64,000 nt of DNA from Acanthosepion esculentum. Taxonomy: Eukaryota > Mollusca > Cephalopoda > Sepiida > Sepiidae. The DNA is taken from NCBI GenBank assembly GCA_964036315.1, contig OZ038487.1, forward strand, positions 57,876,842 to 57,940,841. Direction: 5' to 3'. The position numbers and the translations under genes are program-made. Below, piece after piece: positions 46,735-57,830 of the stretch. The notes below the pieces were generated by a model. That model was given only the letters and a program-made list of their open reading frames with translations. It did no database searches and had not been told where the DNA came from. Numbering within the stretch: the first letter of the stretch is position 1; each line of letters opens with the position of its first letter.

Positions 46735-46870
46735 GTAATCAGACCATATGACAATTACTTACACTATGTATATTCGGACTATTGTTCCCTTCATTGTTGT
46801 TATCACAACGTTTCGGCCATTGTGCCCTCCGAACTTCCTCAGGTGTATATCGATCTGGGTAACCTGCAAG
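46735..46870 (-). repeat. Hammerhead-like unit B, copy 2
   Basis: On the minus strand: ACCTGAGGA (core 46836-46842), a degraded stem, GGCC-GAAACGTTGTGATAAC (GAAA 46811-46814) and AATAGTCCG. The following GUUGU-GAUA-ACAAC forms its own hairpin. Homologous to 8100-8330. Confidence 0.5.
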
Positions 46871-46879
46871 GAATTCTGA

Positions 46880-47284
46880 ACTGAATATAATAATTATCAA
46901 TATGCATTTATTTATAAATTTCTGGTGTATTTATTTGTATGTTTCCTGTCCCTTCTCTAGTGGCACGGTAGGTAAATCAACTTGTTAGTAAATTTATGAG
47001 TGATTAATTCCATTAGTTGTTTTAATAATCTATACAAATAAATTATTCATCTGCATTTAGCCAAAATTAGTTTCCGAGGAAAATGAACCTTTAAATTAAT
47101 CAGTTTCTTTCCTCCTACGTTTCTTAGGTTACAGTCTTATTTGTTCAAGCCTTTCATCTGTGGTACTCAGATACCATTGTCCATTAAGTGCCCCTCTTTC
47201 TTCAGCTTAGTCTTGAAATAGTCTTTGTCGTCGCCTTCGTTGTTGTTCTGTTGTTAATCTTTTTCTTCCGTTATATTAAATACA
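46880..47284. other. Unassigned spacer
   Basis: Nothing recognised; no upstream LTR for the Gypsy element is visible. Confidence 0.45.
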
Positions 47285-50200
47285 TAACATTTTTAACATG
47301 AAAAGAGACTGAGTAAAAAGTGATATAAAAACACAGGTAAAATCTGGTTTGAAGACATGGTACACATTCTGGCGAAAATCTTTAACGACAAGGGCTCTCT
47401 GGAGGTGCATGAATCTAACCAAAAAAGAGGACGAAGATTTTGTCACGTATGCTGTTATCGTTAACAAAGAATGTGACAGGTTTAGAATGAAGTAATTGAC
47501 TCCAGATATGTTTAAAGTGTTCATTTTTGTTCAAGGTTTAACAGCTAAAAAGATGCTGAAATAGGAGCGAAAACTTTAACGGAAATTGAACAAAATTATA
47601 ATATTACCCTGCGAAAAATAGTGGGAGATTGTCCAACAATTCTAATACTGAAACACGATGCTGAAGAAATTCAGAAAAAGAATTGTGCATTGGTACAAGC
47701 AAAGGACAAATGTATAAAAAGGAGAATGAATCCTTGTTTCAGATGTGGTAGATTACATCTTGGAAATTCATACACAGCATTACGACGTAAAAATGGTCAC
47801 ACAAAACAAAATAAAATTTGAGAATGTGAAAATAAAAAATGTGGGTCTGAAAATTCTATTGGACACTGGTATTAATATTTCAATAATCAGTGAAACGATA
47901 TGGAAGGAAATTGGAAAACCTTTATTAAAAAGGACTTCCAAAGTCGCGATTTCAGTTTCTAGTGAGAAATTACTTTTCTTTAAAGAAATGACTTGTAATG
48001 TCTCATTCCGTAATAAATATGTAAAAACTAAACCTTATGTATAAAAAATGCTGCGAATTTATTCGGTACTGATGAAACTATTTGAAACTAGAGATGAAAC
48101 TATTTGAACTTTGGGATTAACCAATAAACGTTTATTGTAAAAATGTAAGTTTAAATATTTTAAAGAGTAAAAATTTTAATGAAGAATTAAAAAATGTTTT
48201 CCAGGTGTTCTGTCAAAGGCACTATGTCGGTGTTAAAAATTCATAGCAGATTTTGAAGTAAAAAATGTTTGGCACCAGTATTTGAGCTGAAACGGAACGT
48301 ACCATTCGTAGCATTGGAACAAGTTAACGAATAGTTAAACTCGAAAGAATTAGTGTAATAAAAACGGGCTGCACCAGCGATGTATTTAAAGAAAGAAATA
48401 ATAAAATTCGTGTTTGCGTGGAATTCTCGACAGAATTAAACAGTTGTTTAGCAACACATAACTACACGTTAACAAGTCCAGAGGAATTTTTTTTTCGAAG
48501 TTAAACGGCGTAAGAATATTTTCAAAGTTGGATTTCTCTGAAGCGTATTTACAAATTCAAATTGAAAATGAATATTCAGAATTAAAGAACATAGATGTGC
48601 AGAGGAAAACTTGCTTATGGTATACACAGTTGGCATCAGCTATTTTTCAACAAGCTATGGATATCATGCTTGTGAATTGAGATTTCGCGGCGGCGTATCT
48701 GGACGACATTTTAATCAAAAATGTATCTAAAGAACAACATGTTGGACACGGGAAAACAATTTTTGAAAAATTAACAGAGTACGGGTTAAAGTTCAGTGAT
48801 GTAAAATGCGAATTGTTTTTACCGAAAATTAAATACCTACGTCAAATTATTGATAGAAATGGTCATCAACCAGATCCATCAAGGTCAAGTGCTATTAAAA
48901 ATATGCCTCCACCAACAAACGTGACTACGTTACAAGCTTTTCTAGGACTGGCTAATTAGTATCAAATATGCGTAAACAATATGCATAATTTGAGAAATCG
49001 ACTGAACGATAAAAGTGGAACTGGAATGATAACTATCAAAAAGGGTTTGATGAAATAGAAAAAAAGACTTCCGTCAGATTTATCATTAGCACCCTACGAT
49101 CCAAAAGCAGAAATTGTAGTGGCATCAGATGCTAGTGAGTACGGTAATGGAACGTTGACTTTAGACAAATACGATAGTAGTAAATGAATGCCTCCGCTCA
49201 TACTTCACGCCTGCTTTTACCAGTCATATATAAAAATAGGCTGTAGCAATTATATTTGCTGTGAAGATATTTCATAAATTTATTCATGGAAGAAATTTTA
49301 GGTTGCAAACAGACCATAGTCTCAATATATGCTTCAAAGAAAGGAATACTTACGCATTTAGCTAATAGACTACTATGTGGGGTACCATCTTATTAAACTA
49401 TGACTTTACGATGGAGTACCAACAGTCTAAAAAATTGGAGGGATTATCAAGATCAATACCTAAAAATGGGGAACCATTTGAGGATATGGTCATTGCAACA
49501 CTAAAACGTGAAACAAATGAAAAATCATTTTGTGCAACGTAATACGAGAGTCACCAGTTAACTTGGAAGAAATAAAAGTAAAAGCGAAAAATAACGTCTT
49601 TATTGCGAAAATCAAACAAAGCAATTGAAAGAAGGTAACAAAGAATGAAATCCAGATTTAAACATTTACTCGCTATGCAACGGTGCTGTAATATTCGGGA
49701 AAATGGTTGTGATACTTAGTATGTCACAGAAGCGAATATTGAAAGCTATTCATAGCGGGAATTCTGGAATTTCAAGAAGGAAATCTGTGATGAGAAGTTT
49801 CGTATGGAATGGACCAGAATGGATCAAGATATTGAAAAAATAGTGAAAGCTTGCAGAGGTTGTACTCTGACAGCAAAACTACCTATCACAAAGATAGAAC
49901 CTTAGCCAAAGGCAGTCACGTCGTGGTCAAGACTACATATAGATTTTGCTGGTTCAATGAATGGATTACCCTATCGTAGTTGATAGTTTCACTAAATGGC
50001 CAGAAATTTATAAGTGCAAAAATCCAATATTTCGGTGACAGTGAATTTCTCGCATGGACTGCTTGTAAGATAAGGCATACCAGATACCATTGTCTCTGAA
50101 ACAGAACACAATTAACGGGTAAAAAATTCGAAGTCTTTTGTAAGATTTTCTCCATGGAACATATTACGTCCCGCCGCAGTCAAAATGCAAAATGGTTTGT

Positions 50201-50780
50201 TGGAAGAAAGCAAGTCTTGAGAAAGTAAATGAGGAAGCACTTCAAAGTTTTCTGAGAGTTTACTGTGTAACACTTAATCCCAGTACACCATCTGACCTGA
50301 CATGTCGACAGAGGAATTAATGTTTGCTAGAAAAGTAAATCGGTGTTGGACAAGTTATTACCAAGTTGAAAAAGATGAACGAATAACAAAAACGGCACCA
50401 AAAGTTCTAATTTGGACTATAAAGTGTTTTTAGAGCGTATAAGGAGGGCAAAGAAACGTGGGAAGACGGCATAATATCTGCAAGAATCGGGAACTTTATG
50501 TACATGATAAAAGGGAAAAGATTTGTACATAAAAGGCACCATAATCAGCTGAAAAAAATCTTAGTCAATGAAAGACTTGAAACATTGGAAGAACCGATAA
50601 AAATTCTATTTGATATTTTCAATGTGCCATCACCACAACAAGTCGCGGAACCTACATGGAAAATATCCAGAAAAAGTAAGGAAACTGAAGAAGTGAAAAT
50701 TGATCCGAGACGGATACGCTACAAAGTCAAGTATGTTGGCGAATTCTTCAGAAAGTGGAGGGGTAGATACAAATACTAAT
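47285..50780 (+). pseudogene. Gypsy-type LTR retrotransposon gag-pol relic
   Basis: Domains in order. Gag: WRCMNLTKKEDEDFVTYAVI, PDMFKVFIFVQGLTA (47390-47550). Zinc knuckle: CFRCGRLHLG, last Cys lost (47730). Protease: ILLDTGINISIISETIW (47850-47900), active-site DTG kept. RT: EYFQSW-SL-RIYKFK relics, then AAYLDDILIK (YLDD at 48696-48707). RNase H: VVASDASEYG (49117). Integrase: HSGNSGISRRKSVMRSF, CRGCT, HIDFAG (49940), FTKWPEIYKC, then IVSET where an Asp is expected. C-terminus: a readable frame at 50498-50779 (VHKRHHNQLKKI). Dozens of stops and shifts. A purine tract (AAAAAGGGCAGA, 50816-50827) follows. No LTR pair is confirmed. Confidence 0.88.
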
Positions 50781-50889
50781 TAAAAAAAATATATTTATAA
50801 AAATATTAATGTCAAAAAGGGCAGATTTTGTGGAGTAAATAGTACACTTCATGTTACTATATGAACTTGTCCATAACTAAAAATAAAGA

Positions 50890-50960
50890 ACTGCAAGAAG
50901 TGCGAGAGACGAAATTGTTAGCATAGAACTTATGGTTATATCTAGCCAAATTTGACTGGA
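50890..50960 (-). pseudogene. CR1/Jockey-like LINE 3' scrap
   Basis: AGTGCGAGAGACGAAATTGTTAG...TGGTTATATCTAGCC parallels 43095-43150. A 60-base leftover. Confidence 0.55.
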
Positions 50961-51512
50961 AAGTAAGAATCCGAAAGATTATTTGCATTATTCTAAACGT
51001 TATTTTTGTCGATACTCGTGTGTGAGTAGACGACCTGTTCCTTATTTAGATTAATCAGTGTGAATTACGTCTATCCGCATACGCATTCAAGAGACTAATA
51101 AAGAAAAATGGACTCTCCATTCTAGGGAAAACCACCGACTGATCCGACGAGAATACCGCAGACAAGCGCGGTTCAATCAGTTAAAGATGTAAAAGAAAAC
51201 AAAAATTTGGTAGAGAAACCCAACTGTGAATGTTAGGTGTGGTGCCGTTGAAAATATCAAAGGTGATAAGCAGAAAACGTGGCGGCCTTTATCTGCTTTT
51301 TGGTGTTTGCAAGTAGTTTACATTTTTTTGCTCATGAATAATAATTAGTTTAACATTTAAAGTGATGGAGCAGCTTTGGATTTTGTTCCCGTTTCAGTTT
51401 CTTTCTTGTCATGCCAATGATTGGCATTTGACAAAAAAAAAATTGCCCAGAACGAACTTTGAAACTGCAAGATGTCTTATGATAATTTTATTGCAGTAGA
51501 ATTAAAAATATT

Positions 51513-51516
<4 letters not shown>
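50961..51516. other. Unassigned; could include LTR remnants
   Basis: GACTAATAAAGAAAAATGG near 51090 is a possible polyadenylation signal of a lost 3' LTR. Otherwise nothing recognised. Confidence 0.35.

Positions 51517-51592
<76 letters not shown>
51517..51592. repeat. (TA)n microsatellite
   Basis: About 38 TA units. Confidence 0.95.
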
Positions 51593-51595
<3 letters not shown>

Positions 51596-51870
51596 TTAAA
51601 CAGACAAAACTGCATAATTTTCGTTTCAAAAGGTAATCGCTTTTTTTCTTTTTTTCGGCAAACACCGCATCAGAAGAATCATTGGTGACTAGGATAATGT
51701 TGACAATAAACACAGGATAATAGACAATCTGTGAGGAAAGGAGGACCTACGATTACGACACCATTAAATATTAAAAAGTGAAGAAAACAAATAAAAGAGC
51801 GGGAAAATGGCAAAAACAAGAACAAATATTTGAATAAATAGTTCCAGTTTGTCTATTATAAGTTATGTGA
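51593..51870 (-). repeat. TA-flanked unit E, copy 2
   Basis: Same-orientation homologue of 32643-32890. On the minus strand CTGATGC-GGTGTTTGCC-GAAAA (core 51667-51673, GAAA 51653-51656) keeps the GAAA side lost in copy 1, while copy 1 keeps the exact CTGATGA. Together they imply a hammerhead-like ancestor. Confidence 0.65.
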
Positions 51871-51912
51871 TATCAGACATTGATACGTGTCACGCACGAC
51901 ACATAACTGACT
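51868..51912 (+). repeat. SINE family 1, 3' tail of a tandem copy
   Basis: CGTGTCACGCACGACACATA then ACTGACTGAA matches the 3' end of the next SINE (CGTGTATCACGCATGGCCGA, ACTGACTGAA). It is the remnant of an upstream copy joined head to tail. Confidence 0.65.
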
Positions 51913-52222
51913 GAAGGGGAGGAGGGGTAATGAATAGTGGCTCGAACTGAGGAATCGGAGAGCAGAGTTCGAATTCCAGTCGAATCCATTACATTCACTT
52001 ACGTGCTGATAACCTTGGGGAAGGTATGAATCCTCTTTATCTCCCCTCCCATATATGGGTAAATAGCAGTATAGACCGGGTTCTATAGCCTTGGATGGCA
52101 ACTGGTCTACTGCAGAAATAAATAGCAACCTACTGCGGGAAAAAATCTGCCTCGTCAGTCATGTATCGAAAAGATACATGATCGGTTAAGCGTGTATCAC
52201 GCATGGCCGATAACTGACTGAA
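51913..52222 (+). repeat. tRNA-type SINE family 1, most complete copy
   Basis: Head with A-box-like GGGTAATGAATAGTGG and B box GAGTTCGAATTCCAGTC (51966-51982). Then the conserved body AAGGTATGAATCCTCTTTAT, CCTTGGATGGCAACTGG, CTACTGCGGGAAAAAATCTG, the palindromic ATGTATCGAAAAGATACAT, and a TGACTGA end. The reference copy for fragments at 23550, 36503, 59975 and 62560. Confidence 0.85.
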
Positions 52223-52429
52223 AAGTTATTAAAGACAACAAACGTTTTATGTGGATTAATTCCGTTTATCGACTTTTCAAAATAACGAATAATCCTTCTC
52301 AGATAAGAAAGGAATTATGTTAGAAGTTTTCCAACATTTATGATTAATAGAAAATGAAATATCAACAATGCGCTCACCGTATTGCGAAAATAAAATAATT
52401 CGTTCAATCTAGATACATACATAAAAACC

Positions 52430-52530
52430 TGTACATTCAATTAAAGGTAAAAAATAAAACCATTCATGGCAATGGCTAAAAGAATAGCCGAAAGCGCTCG
52501 GAAATACAGAACATTTGGACAATTTCTACA
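52430..52530 (+). repeat. Hammerhead-like unit F, copy 2
   Basis: TGGCAA-TGGCT-AAAAGAA-TAGCC-GAAAGCGCTCGG at 52466-52501. Stem II and GAAA kept, core degenerate. Confidence 0.4.
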
Positions 52531-52618
52531 TAATTCCAAAAAAAGAAAAAAAATTATGAGAACCAAGAAAAATTAAATGAAAAATTTAATCGCAGTCCCA
52601 TGTCAGTTGTTAAAAATC

Positions 52619-52619
<1 letters not shown>

Positions 52620-52682
<63 letters not shown>
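52620..52682. repeat. (TA)n microsatellite
   Basis: About 31 TA units with one CA break. Confidence 0.95.
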
Positions 52683-52683
<1 letters not shown>

Positions 52684-52769
52684 ATGTAAGTTCTTTTCAT
52701 ATCGTCTGATAAGCTTAATAACATTATCATTAAACAATGAAAGAAAATCACAATATTGATACATATTTT

Positions 52770-52830
52770 TTAATCCAATCTAAGCTTTCGGCTTACATAA
52801 GCCATTATCAAAGATGACAATTACACAATA
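52770..52830 (-). repeat. Hammerhead-like unit C, copy 2
   Basis: On the minus strand: TTTGATAA-T-GGCTT-ATGT-AAGCC-GAAAGCTTAGAT (core 52805-52811, GAAA 52786-52789). Perfect five-pair stem II and the same TTGATAA core as units H and G, whereas copy 1 at 45762 has CTGAAGA. Confidence 0.5.
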
Positions 52831-53203
52831 TATTAAGCAATACACGAACAAGAAATTGATGATACTCTGTTTTTGTTTACATGAATGATTTCCAAGCAAC
52901 GATAAACACGTGCATATAAGACGCTGAAAGCGAAAATCGCACAACAGCTCATGACGTCACACATGACCACGCGAGAGTGAATCCGATGAGTATTGAGTAT
53001 GGAAAGCCGTTGGTATGAACCAATGGCTTGTGTTACTAATTATAGGCATATAAGGATATTTGTGGAGATTTCATAGTTTATTTTGTTCAGGTTAGGTTTC
53101 AACTGTTTTATGTATATAGCTTCAAGAATTTTTAGTTTTTGTTTATTGTTTTCATGTTTAAGTATAGTTGTGTTTTCGACGAAAAAATGCTGCCTAAATA
53201 CAC

Positions 53204-53206
<3 letters not shown>

Positions 53207-53250
<44 letters not shown>
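53207..53250. repeat. (TA)n microsatellite
   Basis: About 22 TA units. Confidence 0.95.
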
Positions 53251-53253
<3 letters not shown>

Positions 53254-53369
53254 ACCTATGAACACTAATGGGTATGTCCCAATCGTCATAAATACGTTGG
53301 ATACTATTGTAAGTAGTCCACCTCTAGCAGTACTGTATTTTGTTGATATTATAAAGATTACTATTATTG

Positions 53370-53470
53370 TTAAATTGTACAATATCAGGGATAGAGCATA
53401 TGTAAATATAAAAGTGTTCATTGAAGTCAAAGCCCAGAAGCGATAGTTTATTTCATGCTAAACGCAAGTT
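53370..53470 (+). repeat. TA-flanked dispersed unit R, copy 3
   Basis: AATATCAGGGATAGAGCATA, TGTAAATATAAAAGTGTTCA and TTGAAGTCAA; then TTTCATGCTAAACGC. See 3410 and 5160. Confidence 0.7.
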
Positions 53471-53639
53471 CGTTTATCAAGAAACAGAATGTCGCCTGTT
53501 TTTCTTAATTCAATGCCCACTATATCTATCTATCTATCTAGCTAGCTATCTATTCCAACAAGTGTTTTCTTTTTGGGACATGAATAGCAAACTTTACAAT
53601 TCTACATTTGATCTATATAAAAAAGCCTCCATGAGTAAG

Positions 53640-53960
53640 CTATTATAAGTCTGAAGAAATCCTTTAGAAGACGAAAGACGGTATGTGGGCGTTTTCCCAT
53701 TTTATCGTTCAATTACCTATACATCGGAAAAATAATATTTATGTTGGCCACACTGTGACCACGCTGTCTTTGCGGCTGAGTTTTCATTTGAATGATACGC
53801 CGAACATTTCTAAATATTTACTGCAGTATAAAAATATTAAACATAAACTAAAAATTATTGAAGGTATCTACATTAAAAATTGAAACCAAACCTTAATAAA
53901 ATTAATTATGAATACTTCATAAATGTTTTAAAAAGTTTACACTAGAAATATCGAGGTTTG
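53640..53960 (+). pseudogene. Penelope-like element, GIY-YIG endonuclease part
   Basis: The frame at 53683-53883 and the continuing frame give IYVGHTVTTLSLRLSFHLND, SKYLLQYKNIKHKLKIIEGI and then NQTLIKLIMNTS. IYVGHT is the YIG half of a GIY-YIG nuclease; the spacing to the R (LRLSFH) and to the final IE...YI-K/P-LN-K.N segment is right for Penelope-type enzymes. The N-terminal GIY half and the catalytic metal site upstream are degraded. A hammerhead-like CTGAAGA...GAAA (53651-53676) lies directly before it. No reverse transcriptase was found nearby. Confidence 0.65.
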
Positions 53961-54378
53961 TACTAATAATTTTAATACTTATTTCTTTAAAATAATTCTC
54001 GACAATACCATAATATAGTTACCTCCCCTGAAGCGTTGCCCAAGTCAATAGACAGTACTCAACTCAGCCATCTTCTCTTCACAAGTAAAAAAAAAAACTT
54101 TTAGATGAACACAAACATTTTGTCTTTGAAAATGATGAACACTACAATATTTGTCTAGAAATAAACAACACCCTGATGATGACATTGTGCTATGTAGAAA
54201 GTACTCGGAATTAAATAATATGTATCAACACGGTAATTTTCTCTCTTCCTTTAATAATGACACAAAAAAGCTTGTCCGTGAATATGAAAGGATTCAAGTG
54301 AAGATAAGTAGACAAAATTTGTCTAAATTATTCAATGAAACAATTCTCAATACATACATACATAACCACCCGTATATC

Positions 54379-54497
54379 AAAGCTTACAGTACTTGGTATT
54401 CCCAAGCGGTCACCCATGTAGGTACTAAACAGGATCGGTTTTGCTTAACTTCTGTGATTGCACGCGAACCGGTGTTCCAACGTGATATGGCCGTAAA
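54379..54497 (-). rRNA. 5S rRNA-like copy (likely pseudogene or 5S-derived SINE)
   Basis: On the minus strand: TTTACGGCCATATCACGTTG, AACACCGGTTCGCGTGCAAT, CACAGAAGTTAAGCAAAACC, then TAGTACCTACATGGGTGACC, GCTTGGGAATACCAAGTACT and GTAAGCTTT. This is the full 5S order, about 118 bases. The internal polymerase III control regions (AGTTAAGCA and the GGGTGACCGC.TGGGAATACC box) are kept. Several differences from animal 5S (for example GCAAAACCGATC where GCAACGTCGGGC is usual) suggest a pseudogene or the head of a SINE3-type element. Frames over it are irrelevant. Confidence 0.8.
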
Positions 54498-55070
54498 TCA
54501 CAAAATATTTTCTGACTTTAAATCATCTGTAAAAGGTTGATAAGCTGTAAAAAAACCCCAAACATATCAATATAAAAACCTGGTTTTTTAGATTAACGCA
54601 GTGTCTTTGGGTGTAATTTCTATTTCTCTTTATGTGACCAAAGCTGTTTTCGTACTTTTTGTGCATGCGTATGTGATAGAATAATAAATGTTCCCTACGA
54701 TATAACTGGGTGGTTGTATAAATACATGTCATTCGTGTGTTTGTTTGTTTTTCCTTTTAATGTGTCTATATAATTTTATGGATGTGTGCAGGCTCTTATG
54801 TGTTCATATGTATCTGTTTTTGTATATCTATAAAAAAAAAGAAGATAAAACACCCTTTCGTGGAAAAATGGAACATATATTTTTGGGAGCACAGCAGAAT
54901 TATTTTCATTGATAATAAAAAAGATCAGGAGAGAATCGATTATCATTTTACGTGTTCGAACAGTTTAATTTTCCCGCTCCAGTTACATTGTCATTCACTA
55001 GTTTTGTAGATGTCATTATTTGAGATCTATTCTCTTTTCCCCCGATAACAAAAAACGTTATTACAACCTT
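54498..55070. other. Unassigned spacer
   Basis: T-rich, nothing recognised. Confidence 0.5.
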
Positions 55071-55110
55071 TTCCCTCTCTCTCTCTCCCCACCCCCTCTC
55101 TCTCTCACAT

Positions 55111-55143
<33 letters not shown>
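55071..55143. repeat. (CT)n, (AC)n and (TA)n microsatellites
   Basis: Three short arrays in a row. Confidence 0.9.
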
Positions 55144-55144
<1 letters not shown>

Positions 55145-56560
55145 TATTTTTTTATATGGGTAAATTACAACGAAGACCGCTTTTCTAATTCTGACACTAC
55201 TAAACATCAAAGCGAACACAAAATGCGTATAAAAATTTTATGATGTTACGTTTGTGAGGGAGAAAAATGTTATAAGCAAAATTCATGACATGAAGGAGAA
55301 AAAGTTAGTGAGTGAGAGAGAGAGAGAGACAGAGAGAGAAGTCGAAAGAAGAAAGAAAAATGGCGTTGTGGATAAAAAATGGCGTTGTGGATATCAGCGC
55401 GTAAAATTGGTTTGGCGCTCGAGTTCAGTCTCAAGTCGAAGCCATTGCGTATACCTTTACACAAACACACATGGTAAGTTACGAATTCATAACTTCCCCT
55501 CGGATTAATAGTAGGGCGGACTGGTCTCTCTAGTCTTGACTGTCTCTTTGAGTAAAAAATCAACTCTGATTTCAATATTCGGCCTGAAGAGGTATCGTCT
55601 CTGTAAGACTAACTTGCTTTAGTTACGCCAACTGTTGATACGGCTACATGTGGTGCCTCAACGACTGTAATTTTTCCCTCCTCTCGTCACCTCCCGTGTC
55701 TACGGGACATGATCTGACGTTACTATGAAAAATAAACTACAAAGAAAAACACAAAAAGAACCCCAAAAAACTGGTGAATAGATAAGGATATTATCAAGCA
55801 ACCATAAGAAAGAAGGAAGTAAATTAAGTTAAAAAATGGAATGATAGAAAAACGGAATAAGGAAAAAGAAATTTTGAACTCGAAATGACATGAAAATGAG
55901 TCGGGGCTCGTGTTACTCTATACTACCCCGTGCACAATTCAGATAGGTTTCGGAGCCGAGCATTAGCTAGACATAAGCGATAAAATCGGCTCGCCAGCAA
56001 CAGATAAAAACAGTCAGCGAGTGGATCCGCAACAAGACAGTCAGCGAACATGCCCCTGCCTCAGCACACGTTAGCATGACAACGCGTCAGTTAGCGACAA
56101 TTTTTCTACACAGAAAAAACGTACAAAGCTGTGACGAATGTAAGTCCTCTCTCCTCGCGCTTTGTTCACCGTGTTAAAATTACTGCTATCGCACGCACTC
56201 CGTCAGCAGTCACATACATGTTTCCTTACCGTGTGCTTCACACAAACATACACACACATATTGCCGTACATTACATTTCGAACTTTGCAGACTCACTTGC
56301 AACAAATCCTTTCGAACAATCGAAATATTAATCTATTTATGGCCACTACAAAGAACATTGAATTTATATATATAAATACATGTATCTGCCAGTATAAATA
56401 TCATTGTTATATTTAGCATGATCTTCTGTTTCTGCGAAAATATTTTCTTCGGGTTGTATAAAAAAAAAGTGTTGTATTTGTGGGCACGACTCACATTTTA
56501 TTTTTCGATCTAAAATCCGAGTAGACTGATCGCACATTAGCTACACAAAAATAGAAAGCG
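55144..56560. other. Unassigned, locally GC-richer region
   Basis: From about 55370 to 56130 the sequence is less AT-rich than its surroundings, with CpG words (GGCGCTCGAG, GCGCGTAA). It holds a splice-donor-like ATGGTAAGT at about 55469-55477 and a duplicated TGGCGTTGTGGAT near 55360-55390. No frame is convincing. It might be a promoter or 5' exon, but equally an unrecognised repeat. Confidence 0.3.
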
Positions 56561-57600
56561 GTGTAAGACAAACACGTGTCCCTCTCCAGATTTATTCAGC
56601 TTTCACAGCGAGGATATCATAAAGGAGGTGGAGACTCAACCTGGATTTATCGTCGCTGGACCTATTTTTAACAATATACAGTGCGCAAATTACGTTGCGT
56701 CCATGACTGGACACGGAGAGAAAACAACATGGCTTTCTACACGGTGTAGTAAAGCAAGCAAGAAATGGCAACGCATCAACTGTAAGAAGACTAAAGTATG
56801 CTCACCTGTAAGGAAAAAACGCCAAGATCTGAGGTACAAACAACATCAAGCATGTGCAGAAGTTTAAACATCTGGGAAGAGTTTTAACAGCGGATAAAAA
56901 AAATCCGAAATCGAAATCCGAATATGTAGTGGACTTGCGAAAGATGTCTTCCAAAAGCTAAGCATCGTGCAGAGAAAAATGAAAATAAAACAAAGTAATG
57001 AGTGCTGTCTTACTATATGTTGTGGTAGGATCCACCTAATCTGCATAGGTGAGTACCGACCATATAAATATGGTTGGTACCGGAAGACAGAAGAGGGGAA
57101 ATCACGAGATCCAACTAGAGACTCTGCCCAACTGCGACTTAGTCAACACATTCCCCAGGATTAGTCGAGATTCAACAATGAGTCAAGACTCAACACTATA
57201 TATTATTCATTCTCTCATATGCAGAGTGAATGCTGAACAATCTCCGCTCAGAGGATGAGACAACCGGAGGAAATAGAAATGTAGTTTTACAGAAGGATGC
57301 TGGGAATTTCAAGGAACGGAACAAGTAAGTAATGAAGAAGCATTAAAGAAAAGAGTCACAATAAGAACTGCAATGCCCAGGATAAAAAAAGGACTGAAAT
57401 TTCTTGAACACATAATAAGGAAGGAGGCCTTGGAAATGTTAATCTCTCAGGGTACATTGAGTACAAAAGAAAAAGGGAAATAAGAGCTGGATGGGTAATT
57501 AGAGTTAGGAAGTTTCGGAGAGACATGGTAGCCCATGTTATGTAGAGACGCAACACATAGCAAAAGAAGAATTGTTCATTTGTTTCCAGCTCAACTGATG
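56560..57600 (+). pseudogene. RTE-like LINE RT region split by a solo LTR
   Basis: Opens with CPSPDLFSFHSEDIIKEVET-like sequence. Then comes IFNNIQCANYVASM, where YADD has become YVAS. It continues with QRINCKKTKVCS and SGLAKDVFQKLSIVQRKMKI to the LTR at 57018-57195. It resumes with VNAEQSPLR, EMWFYRRML-like and the SRNGTSK region, and ends near 57540. The frame shifts several times. Confidence 0.75.
57018..57195 (+). mobile_element. Solo LTR, family 1, copy 3 (shortened)
   Basis: TGTTGTGGTAGGATCC start, the TATA region ATATAAATATGGTTGGTACC, and a GACTCAACA end, 178 bases. Compared with copies 1 and 2, most of the 3' half is missing. A perfect 5-bp target duplication CTATA lies at 57013-57017 and 57196-57200. 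Confidence 0.9.
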
Positions 57601-57830
57601 ATCTTACCCAGCTAAAAGCTTCAAATATTGAAATTCAACGCAATCAGGCAGACCTGCCTGTTTAACTGAGAAGAGTCAGTGCTACACAATCTTCCGTTTA
57701 CCGCTATTTATTTTATGCCAAATAAAAGAAAACGAAACTGTTAGACTGACATACTAATATTGTATGAGGAAAATTGAAGATTAGTGGATATTGGTCGTTC
57801 CTTCCTAATTTAAATAAATAAGATTGGCTA
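57600..57830. other. Unassigned spacer
   Basis: Nothing recognised. Confidence 0.5.

Noticed and set aside
55254..55575. Opposing 84- and 101-residue frames
   Set aside because: Low-complexity (GA)n at one end and no recognised domain; at most part of an unassigned GC-richer region.
55560..55605. Additional hammerhead motif (GGCCTGAAGAGG...)
   Set aside because: A CUGAAGA is present, but no stem II followed by GAAA at the right distance.
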